Below, piece after piece: positions 1 through 8,829 of a stretch of 30,713 nucleotides of DNA (position 1 is its first letter; the number at the start of each line of letters is the position of its first letter). The notes beneath the pieces are model-generated. The model worked only from the letters and a program-made list of their open reading frames with translations. It was not told where the DNA came from and searched no databases. The stretch is taken from NCBI GenBank assembly GCA_910585855.1, contig CAJUGZ010000011.1, positions 1-30,713 of the forward strand. The letters run 5' to 3'. Made by a program: the position numbers and the translations under genes. This DNA is from an uncultured Lachnospiraceae bacterium. GTDB taxonomy: Bacteria; Bacillota_A; Clostridia; Lachnospirales; Lachnospiraceae.

Positions 1-47
1 TTTTCCAAAGTCACTGCAGTCTGCCTAGGGGGTTCGCATCTGGCTGT
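1..47 (-). repeat. Structured repeat B, copy B0 (cut by window start)
   Basis: Read on the minus strand this begins with the B-family 5' terminus ACAGCC (complement of 42-47), followed by a 5' stem arm almost identical to that of copy B4 at 26706 and by the conserved box TGCAGTGACTTTGGA. The rest of the element lies left of the window, so its 3' arm cannot be checked. Its minus-strand leader (48 to about 90) also matches the B4 leader: both carry a GATGTCATT-like block followed by a T-rich run just before the element. Confidence 0.8.
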
Positions 48-309
48 TTCTTGATATCGGAAAAAACAAAAAAAGAATGACATCGAAACGTTTTTAAGAG
101 CCTGTTTAGTATCTTTTGCTGTATTTAAGAAACTTTTGTTTTATACTGCAGTAAAAAATTACTGTTATTTGGCAAAAAATTTGCTATAAAATTAGCATAT
201 ATTGGGATACTAAACAAGCTTTAAGGGTAGATCATGGCAGAAATTTTAAAAAATTCTTATAAAGTATAAAAGTTTGGATGAGATTTTTTTTTCGTTTCGG
301 GGTCAAAAA
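48..309. other. AT-rich spacer between head-to-head B0 and B1
   Basis: No gene is visible. The spacer separates the 5' ends of two divergent B elements. It holds an imperfect inverted repeat: AGCCTGTTTAGTATC at 99-113 against GATACTAAACAAGCT at 206-220 (14 of 15 complementary), so each B element carries a similar leader. A related block (TATATATCGGGATAAGAAACAG) lies in the leader of B4 near 26630-26652. The leaders may be promoters or part of the element. I could not fit convincing -35/-10 pairs. Confidence 0.5.
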
Positions 310-642
310 ACAGCCAGATTCGAAAACTGTGGGCAGTCTGCAGTGACTTTGGAGAAAAGTTAGAAATTCTTGACTTCTGCTGAAAAACCTAAGATTTTTT
401 TCACATGCTGCTTCTATGCAGTGTGTGAAAAAAAAGGAGCGTGTTTAGCCCGTATAATAGGAAAGAGAATTTCTTATGGTTGGTAAAATCCTTCCTTACA
501 CCCGTTTCGTTTCGGCTGTCATGAGGGCGAATTGGGCTCCGGTCTGTCTGGTTGGATGCACTGGGATGCAGAAGTCTTAGAATTTCTTACTTTTTGGAGA
601 ATTGGAACAGCAGGCTGCCCACAGTTTTCGAATCTGGCGTCC
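310..642 (+). repeat. Structured repeat B, copy B1 (candidate ncRNA)
   Basis: A 333-nt element bounded by ACAGCC (310-315) and GGCGTCC (636-642). A perfect 24-bp closing stem pairs 313-336 with 615-638. An inner helix pairs 362-380 with 568-587. A further hairpin pairs 401-411 with 418-428 and is extended by U and A runs. A long-range helix pairs GGAGC (436-440) with GCTCC (536-540); the other complete copies have GGGGC and GCCCC there. No start codon with a ribosome site or conserved reading frame explains the conservation. It lies upstream of the glmM promoter. Confidence 0.8.
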
Positions 643-719
643 GGTGAAAGCAAACTTTTTCCGGCAGCAAAGCCTAATTGAAGTTTTGTAGAAAAAGAGT
701 ATCTTTTATTTTTTAGTTA

Positions 720-728
720 TGATATAAT
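720..728 (+). promoter_or_regulatory. Extended -10 promoter for glmM
   Basis: TGATATAAT is a consensus extended -10 (TG-n-TATAAT). No good -35 hexamer lies 16-18 bases upstream, as is common for extended -10 promoters. It is about 75 bases before the glmM start, just downstream of repeat B1. Confidence 0.6.
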
Positions 729-801
729 GTCCACATACAAATGGAAAGTTTAGGAAAGACTGAAAAAGTATAGAAATAAAGATAGAAAGAGGAGTAAAAA
801 A

Positions 802-2151
802 ATGGGAAAGTATTTTGGAACGGATGGATTTCGTGGGGAAGCGAATGTAAATCTAACAGTAGAACATGCGTATCAGGTAGGGCGTTTTTTGGGATGGTAT
901 TATGGCAGAGAGCATAAAGCAAGGGTAGTAATCGGGAAGGATACCAGAAGAAGCAGTTATATGTTTGAGTATTCGTTGGTTTCTGGTTTGACTGCTTCGG
1001 GAGCGGATGTGTTTTTGCTGCATGTTACTACAACACCAAGTGTTTCTTATGTGGTAAGAAGTGAGGAGTTTGACTGTGGTATTATGATTTCTGCCAGTCA
1101 TAATCCTTTTTGTGATAATGGGATTAAGGTTATCAATGGGCTTGGACAGAAGTTAGAGGCGGAGATTGAAGAGAAGATAGAGGATTATATTGATGGGAGG
1201 ATGGAGGAGATTCCGTTTGCTACAGGAGAGGCGATAGGAAGGACGGTGGATTATGCCGCTGGGCGAAATCGGTATATTGGTTATCTGATATCAATTGCTA
1301 CCCGATCGTTTAAGGATAAGAAGGTGGGGCTGGACTGTGCAAATGGAAGTGCTTCTTCGATTGCAAAAAATGTGTTTGATGCGTTGGGAGCGAAGACATA
1401 TGTAATCTATAATGAGCCGGATGGGACAAATATTAATCAGGGATGTGGTTCTACTCATATTGAGGCACTGCAGAAATTTGTAGTGGAGCATGGGCTGGAT
1501 GTGGGATTTGCCTATGACGGAGATGCAGATCGCTGTCTGGCTGTGGATGAGCATGGAAATAAGATAGATGGGGATTTGATTCTTTATATCTGCGGAAAGT
1601 ATATGAAGAGTCAGGGGCAGCTTCCATTAGATACGATTGTAACTACGGTAATGTCAAATATGGGACTGTATCAGGCGTTGGATAAGGCGGGGATTCGCTA
1701 TGAAAAAACGCCGGTAGGGGATAAATACGTAGGAGAAAATATGCGGGCTCATGGATATGGACTGGGAGGAGAAGAGTCGGGGCATATTATATTTAGCAAA
1801 CATGCAGTGACAGGGGACGGGATTTTAACTTCTTTAAAGATTATGGAGGCAATGCTGGAACAAAAGCAAAGTTTGGCATCTTTGGCAGCTCCGGTTACAA
1901 TCTTTCCAAAACTTTTGAAAAATGTTAGAGTATTAGAAAAGGATGCAGTACTTCACGATACAGAGGTGCTTGCAGCAGTTGCTGATGCAGAGCGGCAGAT
2001 GGGAAATCAGGGGCGTATGCTCTTTCGGGCAAGCGGAACAGAGCCGCTGATTCGGGTTATGGTAGAGGCAAAAACGGAGGAAATGTGTAAAAAATATGTG
2101 GAATCTGTAATCGAGGTGATTCGAAAAAAAGGATATATTGCAGAAGAATAG
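802..2151 (+). CDS. glmM: Phosphoglucosamine mutase
   Basis: Converts glucosamine-6-phosphate to glucosamine-1-phosphate in the cytoplasm, feeding UDP-GlcNAc synthesis. The 449-residue length is normal for GlmM. Visible family motifs run in order: N-terminal GTDGFRG, GKDTR near residue 46, the phosphoserine loop ISASHNP near 97-103 (S99 or S101 region), the metal-binding DGDADR near 240-245, the substrate loop GGEESGH near 325, and the C-terminal phosphate-binding RASGTEPLIRVMVE. The loop and the RASGTEPLIRVMVE ending favour GlmM over phosphomannomutase. GAGGAG at 789-794 sets the ATG at 802. The next gene starts 15 bases after the stop. As GlmM is normally housekeeping and unlinked to polysaccharide loci, a second GlmM-like paralogue serving this locus is possible. 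Confidence 0.88.
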   Translation: MGKYFGTDGFRGEANVNLTVEHAYQVGRFLGWYYGREHKARVVIGKDTRRSSYMFEYSLVSGLTASGADVFLLHVTTTPSVSYVVRSEEFDCGIMISASHNPFCDNGIKVINGLGQKLEAEIEEKIEDYIDGRMEEIPFATGEAIGRTVDYAAGRNRYIGYLISIATRSFKDKKVGLDCANGSASSIAKNVFDALGAKTYVIYNEPDGTNINQGCGSTHIEALQKFVVEHGLDVGFAYDGDADRCLAVDEHGNKIDGDLILYICGKYMKSQGQLPLDTIVTTVMSNMGLYQALDKAGIRYEKTPVGDKYVGENMRAHGYGLGGEESGHIIFSKHAVTGDGILTSLKIMEAMLEQKQSLASLAAPVTIFPKLLKNVRVLEKDAVLHDTEVLAAVADAERQMGNQGRMLFRASGTEPLIRVMVEAKTEEMCKKYVESVIEVIRKKGYIAEE

Positions 2152-2166
2152 AAAGGAACAGGAAAA

Positions 2167-3075
2167 ATGGTAGATGTAATTATTCCTGTATATCGTCCAA
2201 AGGCTTCTTTTCAAGAGATATTAAGGCGGTTAAACAGACAGAGTGTTTGTCCGCAGAGAATTATTATTATTAATACAGAGGAGCAATTTTGGAATCCGCA
2301 GTTGATAAAGGGGATTTATCAGGTAGAGGTATATCATATAAAAAAAGCGGAGTTTGATCATGCTGCTACCAGACGAATGGCAGCAGAACTTTCTCAAGCA
2401 GAGTATATGATGTTTTTAACACAGGATGCTTATCCGGCAGACAGTCATTTGATTGAGTATTTGCTGCAGGCTTTGCAGGAAAAGGAGGTAGTGGGAGCAT
2501 TTGCACGGCAGCTTCCAAGAAAAGATGCCAATCCGATTGAGCAGTATACCAGAATATTTAATTATCCGCCAGAGTCTTTTGTTCGTTCCAAGGCGGATAT
2601 AGCAAAACTTGGTATTCGGGCATATTTCTTTTCGGATGTCTGCGCTGTTTATCGAAAGGAGGACTATCTTTTACTTGGCGGATTTGTGGAGCGTGCGATT
2701 TTTAATGAAGATATGCTGTTTGCTGCAAAGGCATTGGAGAATGGAAAAAAAATAGCTTATGCTGCAGATGCAAAAGTATATCATTCACATAATTACAAAA
2801 ATTTACAGTATCTGAAACGAAATTTTGATCTAGGGGTATCACAGGCAAAACATCAAGAAGTATTTTCTCAAGTATCTTCTGAAAAAGAAGGAACAGCACT
2901 GGTAATTAAGACAGCACGGTATTTGCTGAAAACAGGGAAAGCGGTTTATCTTCCTAAGTTAATCAGCAGCAGCGGTTTTAAATGGCTTGGCTATAAATTG
3001 GGAAAAAATTATCAGCGGCTTTCAAAGAGAGTTATTCGAAAGCTGACGTTAGACCCTACTTATTGGAAGGATTAA
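2167..3075 (+). CDS. Family 2 glycosyltransferase, rhamnosyltransferase-like
   Basis: A 302-residue GT-A enzyme of the inverting GT2 type. It opens with the nucleotide-binding strand VDVIIPVYRP and carries a QDAYPAD motif with Asp87 in the position of the metal-binding DxD. Further on is the acceptor-side NEDMLFAAKA segment near residues 179-188, where an ED pair usually supplies the catalytic base. The RRMAAELSQAEYMMFLTQDA pattern resembles rhamnosyltransferases of the RfbF/RgpB kind, which fits the dTDP-rhamnose genes downstream, but the donor cannot be read from sequence. There is no membrane segment, so it should act at the inner membrane face. AGGAACAGGA precedes the ATG. It lies between glmM and the kinase and is probably cotranscribed with glmM. 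Confidence 0.82.
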   Translation: MVDVIIPVYRPKASFQEILRRLNRQSVCPQRIIIINTEEQFWNPQLIKGIYQVEVYHIKKAEFDHAATRRMAAELSQAEYMMFLTQDAYPADSHLIEYLLQALQEKEVVGAFARQLPRKDANPIEQYTRIFNYPPESFVRSKADIAKLGIRAYFFSDVCAVYRKEDYLLLGGFVERAIFNEDMLFAAKALENGKKIAYAADAKVYHSHNYKNLQYLKRNFDLGVSQAKHQEVFSQVSSEKEGTALVIKTARYLLKTGKAVYLPKLISSSGFKWLGYKLGKNYQRLSKRVIRKLTLDPTYWKD

Positions 3076-3127
3076 AACCATTGGAAACGAGCATGTCTGA
3101 CCAAGAAACCGGACAGGAGGGATTCCT

Positions 3128-6004
3128 ATGTATGGTATTCTTATAGCAGGAGCAATTTTTGTATTGGTGGGGGCAGTTGCATTATTACTTTATGTAACAA
3201 TGCAGCGTCCATCCGTAGAACAGAAGACCATGCAGATGGCAGCTACAATGATTGTGCTGGTTACAGGAGGTCATCTGCTGGAAATTACATCCAATTATCT
3301 GAATGTATCTATTATTGGGATTTGCGTGAAATTTACTGGTTATGAGTTTGTTATGACAATGACGGCGATGTTTGCAGGGTATTATTTTAATCATCCGTTA
3401 AAGCCTTGGATTATGTCAGTTATTATTGCTATAAAGATGTGCTTTTTGGTATTTTTGTATCTATTTCCTTATACACCGTTTTATTTTTCCGATTATCAAT
3501 ATCTTGCAGACGGACTTTATTCTCGGATAGATCTGCAGCTTGGAATTATTATGCATATTGATTCGCTGTTTCATCTGTGGCTGATGGTGGGAGTGTGCTT
3601 GTATCTGATTTATATTCGAAAAAATATGATAAAAAGAAAACAGGCAGAGATTTTATTCCGTATGCTTTTGCTGCCGAATTTTACTTATTTTTGTTATATT
3701 TCGGGAATTACACATGCCTATGATTTGACACCTTATGCGTTTTTAGTTGTAGAGGTAGATCTGTTTTTCTTTTGCAGGAAGTTTAGTCTTGCCAATATGG
3801 TTGAGATTTCGCAGGAGTGTATTGCAGATTCTTCGACTGATGGATATGTAATAACCGATTTAAGCCAGCATTTTGTATTTGCAAGCCAACAGGCAAAGCG
3901 GTTGTTTCCAGAATTGCAAAAATATAATTATACCAATACTATGTGGGAAATAGAAAAGCGATTTTCTCTTGTAAATAATCAGCTTTTTATTAAACCAAGT
4001 TATTATGAACTTCGAAAGAAAGAGGTTTATGATAAAAATGAGATCTGCGGATATGCCTATTGTTTTTTTGATATTACCAGCAGTCATAATCAGCTTGCCA
4101 GACTGTTAGAACTAAAAGAAGAAGCGGATCGGGCAAATCAGGCAAAAAGCGATTTTCTTGCCAATATGTCCCATGAGATCCGAACACCAATGAATGCGAT
4201 TGTGGGGATGACGGAATTGGTGCTGCGTGAGGATATCAGCCCTCAGGTAAAAAACAATATTATTAATGTAAGAAATGCAGCAAAATCTTTGCTGGCAATT
4301 ATCAATAATATTTTGGATTTTTCCAAGTTAGAATCCAAACGAATGGAATTGGTAAAAGAGCCTTATCAGGTATCTTCTGTTTTAAATGATGTGTTGAATA
4401 TTGCAATGATTCGTTTAACAGAGAAACCGATTGAATTAAAGGTGGATGTGGATAAGACGATACCAGAAACTCTTTATGGAGATGAGGCAAAAGTACGCCA
4501 GATTTTAACCAATATTTTAAACAATGCGGTAAAATATACCAATGAAGGGAAAATTGAATTAAAGATTACCTGGGAGCGAAGACAGAAAATTGCATTATTG
4601 ACAATCGTAGTAAGAGATACCGGAATCGGTATTACAGAAGAAAATAAAAAGAAGCTGTTTCAGAGTTTTCAGCGTGTAGATACCAGAAGAAATCGTTCGA
4701 TTGAAGGAACAGGGCTAGGGCTTGCTATTACCAGAAATCTGCTTGAGTTAATGAATGGCTCAATTGAAGTAGACAGCGTGTATAAAGAGGGAAGTACCTT
4801 TACTATTTTGCTTCCACAGGCGATCTATGACGATCAGCCTTGCAATTATGAATATCATATACAGGCACAGGATATTACAGAAGAAGCATTTCACCAGACA
4901 TTTACTGCACCTCAGGCAAAAATCCTTGTGGTAGACGATAACCCGGTCAATCTAAAAGTGGCAGAGGGTCTGATGCAGCCATATCATATGCAGATACAGA
5001 CGGCACAAAGCGGACAAGAGTGTTTAGAACTGTTAGAAACAAAGCAGTATGATTTGATTTTAATGGATTATATGATGCCGGAAATGGATGGTGTGGATAC
5101 ACTGCGGGCAATACGCTGCAGAAGAGGCGAGTACTTCGAAACTGTTCCGATTTTGGCACTGACTGCCGATGCGGTATCGGGTGCAGAAGAACGATTTTTA
5201 CAGTATGGATTTGCAGATTATATTTCAAAGCCGATTGACATTAAGAAGCTGGATGAAAAACTGAAAAAGTATCTTTTAAAAGAAAAACGGCATGAAACGA
5301 AAACAGCTTTGAAAAAAGAAACAAAACCTATTTGGATCGAACAAAAGCAGACAATGTCTGGTATTGATATGACAGTCGGATTGGAACATACAGGGGGAAG
5401 TCAAGCACTTTACAGGGAAATATTAGAGATTACTTATCAGGATGGACCAAAAAAATTAAAGGAGTTAAACCATGCATTAGAAGAGGGAGATATTAGAAAT
5501 TATACAATTCAGGCACATGCCCTAAAAAGTGCTGCTGCCAATATCGGAGCAATGGAATTGTCAGAATTGGCAAAATTACATGAATTTGCAGGAAAGGATC
5601 AAAATCGATCCTATATTCAGGAAACTGCACCGCTGCTATTAAAGCAGTATCAGGATATTTTAAATGAAATTAAAGGATATCTGTATCAGGAGGGCAAGGA
5701 AGAAACAGAAAAAGAAACTGTTTTTGAACAAAAAAAGGATTGGATGCAAAAAGAAGAATATGACGATATTGCAGCTAATATGATTGATTATTTAAATGAT
5801 TTTGATTTGGATATGGCAGAAACGATTTTAAATGGAATGAATGAATTTGCTCTTCCGCCGTTGATTGAAGAGGCATTGATTCAGGTAAGGGAAAAGTTAG
5901 GACAGATTGATTATGAGGCAGCGATTAGTGTATTGGAAGATTCTCTTCAGCTTCCATATGAAAAAAATCGGGAATTGTCTGCAGAAAGGGATGATAACGC
6001 ATGA
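3128..6004 (+). CDS. 7TM hybrid sensor histidine kinase with REC and HPt domains
   Basis: A 958-residue phosphorelay protein. Residues 1-220 form about seven hydrophobic segments (7TM histidine-kinase sensor type), followed by a PAS-like stretch (about 225-320). A HisKA domain carries SHEIRTPMNAI with phospho-acceptor His349. The HATPase domain has an N box (LTNILNNAVKYT), a G1 box (RDTGIGI) and a G2 box (GTGLGLAI). A receiver domain (about 595-715) has VVDDNPVN and acceptor Asp647 in LMDYMMPEMDG. An HPt domain has HALKSAAANIG with His797. All four relay sites are thus intact, which predicts a His-Asp-His-Asp relay. A Glu-rich C-terminal tail follows. AGGAGG at 3115-3120 fixes the start. It overlaps the response regulator by ATGA, so both are likely made together. 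Confidence 0.92.
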   Translation: MYGILIAGAIFVLVGAVALLLYVTMQRPSVEQKTMQMAATMIVLVTGGHLLEITSNYLNVSIIGICVKFTGYEFVMTMTAMFAGYYFNHPLKPWIMSVIIAIKMCFLVFLYLFPYTPFYFSDYQYLADGLYSRIDLQLGIIMHIDSLFHLWLMVGVCLYLIYIRKNMIKRKQAEILFRMLLLPNFTYFCYISGITHAYDLTPYAFLVVEVDLFFFCRKFSLANMVEISQECIADSSTDGYVITDLSQHFVFASQQAKRLFPELQKYNYTNTMWEIEKRFSLVNNQLFIKPSYYELRKKEVYDKNEICGYAYCFFDITSSHNQLARLLELKEEADRANQAKSDFLANMSHEIRTPMNAIVGMTELVLREDISPQVKNNIINVRNAAKSLLAIINNILDFSKLESKRMELVKEPYQVSSVLNDVLNIAMIRLTEKPIELKVDVDKTIPETLYGDEAKVRQILTNILNNAVKYTNEGKIELKITWERRQKIALLTIVVRDTGIGITEENKKKLFQSFQRVDTRRNRSIEGTGLGLAITRNLLELMNGSIEVDSVYKEGSTFTILLPQAIYDDQPCNYEYHIQAQDITEEAFHQTFTAPQAKILVVDDNPVNLKVAEGLMQPYHMQIQTAQSGQECLELLETKQYDLILMDYMMPEMDGVDTLRAIRCRRGEYFETVPILALTADAVSGAEERFLQYGFADYISKPIDIKKLDEKLKKYLLKEKRHETKTALKKETKPIWIEQKQTMSGIDMTVGLEHTGGSQALYREILEITYQDGPKKLKELNHALEEGDIRNYTIQAHALKSAAANIGAMELSELAKLHEFAGKDQNRSYIQETAPLLLKQYQDILNEIKGYLYQEGKEETEKETVFEQKKDWMQKEEYDDIAANMIDYLNDFDLDMAETILNGMNEFALPPLIEEALIQVREKLGQIDYEAAISVLEDSLQLPYEKNRELSAERDDNA

Positions 6005-7218
6005 TAGAGAAGAAATATAAGATATTGGTTTTAGAAGAAGAAAAAGCGGATTCTATACAGGCAATATTAGGGGAAGAATTTGTGGTATCTGCTGTTTGTC
6101 CTGATAAAATAAAAAGCATTTCTTTTACAGAGGATAAGCCGTTATTTATGATTTGGGATATAGCAGATACAAAAGAATTTTCAGAGGATACTGAGCATCT
6201 GGCAGAGGATATTCATATCTATGAGATACCGCTGCTGTTAGTAAACGATTTACCAACTCATCCAATTTTGCAGGATTTATCCGGGCTGCCGCTTACTATG
6301 CTTCTAATACGTCCTTTTACAAAAGAGGAATTAATAAAAAAAGTACAGGAATTTTTAAGAAAAGTGGTAAAGTGGCAGTTAGAGAGAATTGTAGGTACAT
6401 TTCACTATAGAGGGCGAAAATTGGTTTTGATTGCAGATGAAGAACCAATGATTGGAACGGTGATTCAGCTCTATCTAAAAGATTGGTATGATGTGGTTCA
6501 GGTAAGAAGCAGTCATGCCGCATTGGAATTTATGGAGTATTTGATTCCCGATGTTTTGCTGGCAGATATGGAGATGGAAATTCATCGGGAACTTCGAAAG
6601 AAGGAAGAGTTAAGGAGCGTGCCGTTTTTTTATTTGACCTATGAGCGGGACAGAATTACGGTTCTTCGGGTAACAAGTGCCGGGGCAATAGGATGTATAG
6701 TAAAACCGATTCAAAAAGATGAACTTTTGATAAAAATAAAGGAAGTGCTTGGTACGCCTGCCGATTCTGAACAAAAAGAGGAGCAGGCGGGTGAAAAAAG
6801 GAACAGAATCTTTGGAGAAACGGATAAAAGTATTATATCGGAAGCCGGACAGCCGGATAAACCACATATATTGGTAGTGGATGATTTTAGTATGGCTTTA
6901 AAGACAATGAAAGTGCAGTTAGAAGGGGAATATCAGGTTACATTGGCGGTTTCTGGAAAACAGGCATTGGCTTTTTTGGAAAAACATCGACCAGATTTGA
7001 TTTTTATGGATGTAGAGATGCCGGAGATGGATGGAATTGAAACGGTAAAGAGAATTAAGGAAAATCCGCTTTGGCGGGAGATACCGATTATCTTTTTAAC
7101 AGGAAATAAAGAAAAAGATACCATTTATTCCTGTATGAGCCTTGGGGCAGCAGACTATGTGATTAAACCGGTATCTGTGCCAAAGATGTTAGAAAAGATA
7201 CGAAATGTATTGGGATGA
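6001..7218 (+). CDS. Multi-receiver response regulator without output domain
   Basis: A 405-residue protein whose ATG overlaps the kinase stop codon (ATGA), making it the obvious relay partner. It shows three receiver-like units. The first (1-120) is degenerate: YKILVLEEE in place of the acidic pair, with D in FMIWD as a possible remnant. The second (about 138-255) has VLIADEEP and Asp189 in LLADMEM, with VKPIQ supplying the conserved Lys. The third (about 285-405) is canonical: ILVVDD, Asp337 in FMDVEMPEMDG, FLTGN and the VIKPVS Lys. No DNA-binding, GGDEF, HD or enzymatic domain follows. It probably acts through protein contacts or as a phosphate sink. Confidence 0.88.
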   Translation: MIEKKYKILVLEEEKADSIQAILGEEFVVSAVCPDKIKSISFTEDKPLFMIWDIADTKEFSEDTEHLAEDIHIYEIPLLLVNDLPTHPILQDLSGLPLTMLLIRPFTKEELIKKVQEFLRKVVKWQLERIVGTFHYRGRKLVLIADEEPMIGTVIQLYLKDWYDVVQVRSSHAALEFMEYLIPDVLLADMEMEIHRELRKKEELRSVPFFYLTYERDRITVLRVTSAGAIGCIVKPIQKDELLIKIKEVLGTPADSEQKEEQAGEKRNRIFGETDKSIISEAGQPDKPHILVVDDFSMALKTMKVQLEGEYQVTLAVSGKQALAFLEKHRPDLIFMDVEMPEMDGIETVKRIKENPLWREIPIIFLTGNKEKDTIYSCMSLGAADYVIKPVSVPKMLEKIRNVLG

Positions 7219-7266
7219 TTCCGATCAAAGTTATGGAATATGGGGTTATAATTTTAAACTAGGGGA

Positions 7267-7414
7267 GGACGCCGAAAGCCGAATGGAATTCTATTTCGGG
7301 CCCGCTTGCGCTTAGCATTTCCTCGTAGCGGACACATAAGACGCTAAAATACAGCGTCTAAGTGCCGACGGGAAATGATGACCCTGCATAGAACACCATT
7401 CGGTTTTCGGCTGT
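7267..7414 (-). repeat. Structured repeat A, copy A1
   Basis: A 148-bp element bounded on the plus strand by GGACGCC (7267-7273) and GGCTGT (7409-7414), so on the minus strand it reads ACAGCC to GGCGTCC. The closing stem pairs 7271-7286 with 7396-7411 (15 Watson-Crick pairs and one G-T). An inner hairpin pairs AGACGCT (7339-7345) with AGCGTCT (7353-7359), and CATTTCC pairs with GGAAATG between these two levels. No T-tract follows on either side, so it is not a standard terminator. The strand is assigned only from the termini shared with B. Confidence 0.75.
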
Positions 7415-7586
7415 GTATCTCTACCTGAAAATAAGAATATAAATGTGATTTTTTCTTCTATATGGAAATTTCAAAAGTTGTAAATTAGTGTATAGTATTA
7501 CAATATTAATTAATTTGATAACATGGAAGTTATTGGAAGAAAAATTTTGGGATTTGTTTGATGAAGTTGTTTTTATATGGTAAAAA

Positions 7587-7592
7587 TATAAT
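7587..7592 (+). promoter_or_regulatory. Candidate -10 box before rfbD
   Basis: TATAAT lies 28 bases upstream of the rfbD start, in an AT-rich stretch after repeat A1. No convincing -35 lies at 16-18 bases, so this is tentative. The rest of 7415-7619 shows nothing else recognisable. Confidence 0.35.
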
Positions 7593-7619
7593 TGTATAGA
7601 AAGGAATAGGAAAGGTGAA

Positions 7620-8459
7620 ATGAAAAAAATATTAGTGACTGGATGCAATGGGCAGCTGGGAAGAGAAATGAATAAATTGTATGGCGGAAATCGTGAAATT
7701 ACAATGATAAATACGGATGTAGCGGACTTGGATATTACCGATGTGGATAAAACACTAGAGCTGGTTCGGCAGGTAAAGCCATATGCGATTATTAATTGTG
7801 CAGCACATACTGGGGTGGATGCTTGTGAAACAGAGTGTGACAGTGCCTATCGAATTAATGCGATTGGACCTAGAAATCTAAGTATTGCAGCATCAGAAAC
7901 TGGAGCGAAGCTGATTCATATTTCTACGGATTTTGTATTTTCCGGTGATGCTACAACGCCTTATCTGGAATTTGATATACCAAACCCATTGGGAATGTAT
8001 GGAAAGACAAAGCTGGCAGGGGAGAAATTTGTAGAACAATTTGCAGAACATTATTTTATTATCCGAACTGCTTGGTTATATGGAGATGGAAAAAATTTTG
8101 TAAGAACTATGCTGCGGCTTTCTGAAACGAATGATACGGTTCGAGTGGTAAAAGATCAGGTAGGCAGCCCTACTAGTGCAAAGGAGCTGGCAAAGATAAT
8201 TGATCAGTTGATTTGGACAGAGAATTATGGGTTATTTCATGGAACTTGTGAGGGGATGGCAAGCTGGGCGGATTTTGCAGAGGAAGTTTTCCGGCTGACT
8301 AAAAAGTCAACAAAAGTAATAAGAGTGACTACTGAGGAGTATGGAAATCCAGTAAAACGACCAGCATATTCTGTTTTGGAAAATTATATGCTGAAATTGA
8401 CAACTGGTTATCAGGCAGCGGATTGGCAGGAGGCATTGGCAGAGTATTTAAACCAGTGA
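7620..8459 (+). CDS. rfbD: dTDP-4-dehydrorhamnose reductase
   Basis: Catalyses the last step of dTDP-L-rhamnose synthesis, the NAD(P)H-dependent reduction of dTDP-4-keto-L-rhamnose. This 279-residue short-chain dehydrogenase has the usual family length. The N-terminal Rossmann motif reads VTGCNGQLG (6-14), the STDFVFSG strand carries the catalytic Ser/Thr, and the catalytic pair is Tyr127 and Lys131 in MYGKTKLAGE. VGSPT near residue 180 is the usual substrate-side signature. AAGGAATAGGAAAGG precedes the ATG. It is separated from rfbB, rfbA and rfbC by about 1.2 kb of repeats, whereas these four genes are commonly contiguous, so it is probably transcribed apart from them. Confidence 0.93.
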   Translation: MKKILVTGCNGQLGREMNKLYGGNREITMINTDVADLDITDVDKTLELVRQVKPYAIINCAAHTGVDACETECDSAYRINAIGPRNLSIAASETGAKLIHISTDFVFSGDATTPYLEFDIPNPLGMYGKTKLAGEKFVEQFAEHYFIIRTAWLYGDGKNFVRTMLRLSETNDTVRVVKDQVGSPTSAKELAKIIDQLIWTENYGLFHGTCEGMASWADFAEEVFRLTKKSTKVIRVTTEEYGNPVKRPAYSVLENYMLKLTTGYQAADWQEALAEYLNQ

Positions 8460-8494
8460 TAGTAAAAGAAAGGCTGTCGGATTCTGACTCGGGC

Positions 8495-8829
8495 GGACGC
8501 AAGATGCGGTTTGCTCCTTTTCTCTGATTGCTCCGCTCCGAATGGTAAGAAAGTCTAAGGCTTCTTATCTATGTGCATCCAGCCGGACGAACCGGGGCGC
8601 AATTCGCCCGTATTGCAGACGAAATGTTGTTGGTGTAAGGAAGGGTTTTAGCAGCCACAAAGTATACTCTTTTCTGTACGCATACGGGCTAAACACGCCC
8701 CTTTTTTTGCACACACTGCATGGAAGCAGCGTATGCAAAAAATTCTAGGCTGTTCTGCAGAAGCCTAAGACTTTCTAACCATTCTCCGAAGTCGCAGACA
8801 GAGAAAAGGAGCAAACCGCATCTCGCTGT
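8495..8829 (-). repeat. Structured repeat B, copy B2
   Basis: A complete 335-nt B element on the minus strand. The 5' terminus ACAGC is the complement of 8825-8829 and the 3' terminus GCGTCC is the complement of 8495-8500. The closing stem is 28 bp (8799-8826 with 8499-8526), with one position that is G-U only on the minus strand. The inner helix pairs 8757-8776 with 8548-8565 in a sequence different from B1, B3 and B4 but still complementary. The hairpin pairs 8726-8736 with 8709-8719. The conserved GGGGCG...CGCCCC helix is present. Plus-strand readings across it are not genes. Confidence 0.8.

Noticed and set aside
310..642. Insertion sequence or group II intron
   Set aside because: No transposase or reverse transcriptase reading is present in or near the copies, and no intron domain V motif is seen. 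A non-autonomous mobile element remains possible.
7267..7414. A repeats as ordinary intrinsic terminators
   Set aside because: Long stems are present but no T-tract follows the closing stem on either strand, and the conserved complex interior exceeds what a terminator needs.
8542..8748. 68-residue plus-strand reading
   Set aside because: It falls within B2, which is structured on the opposite strand, and has no ribosome site.
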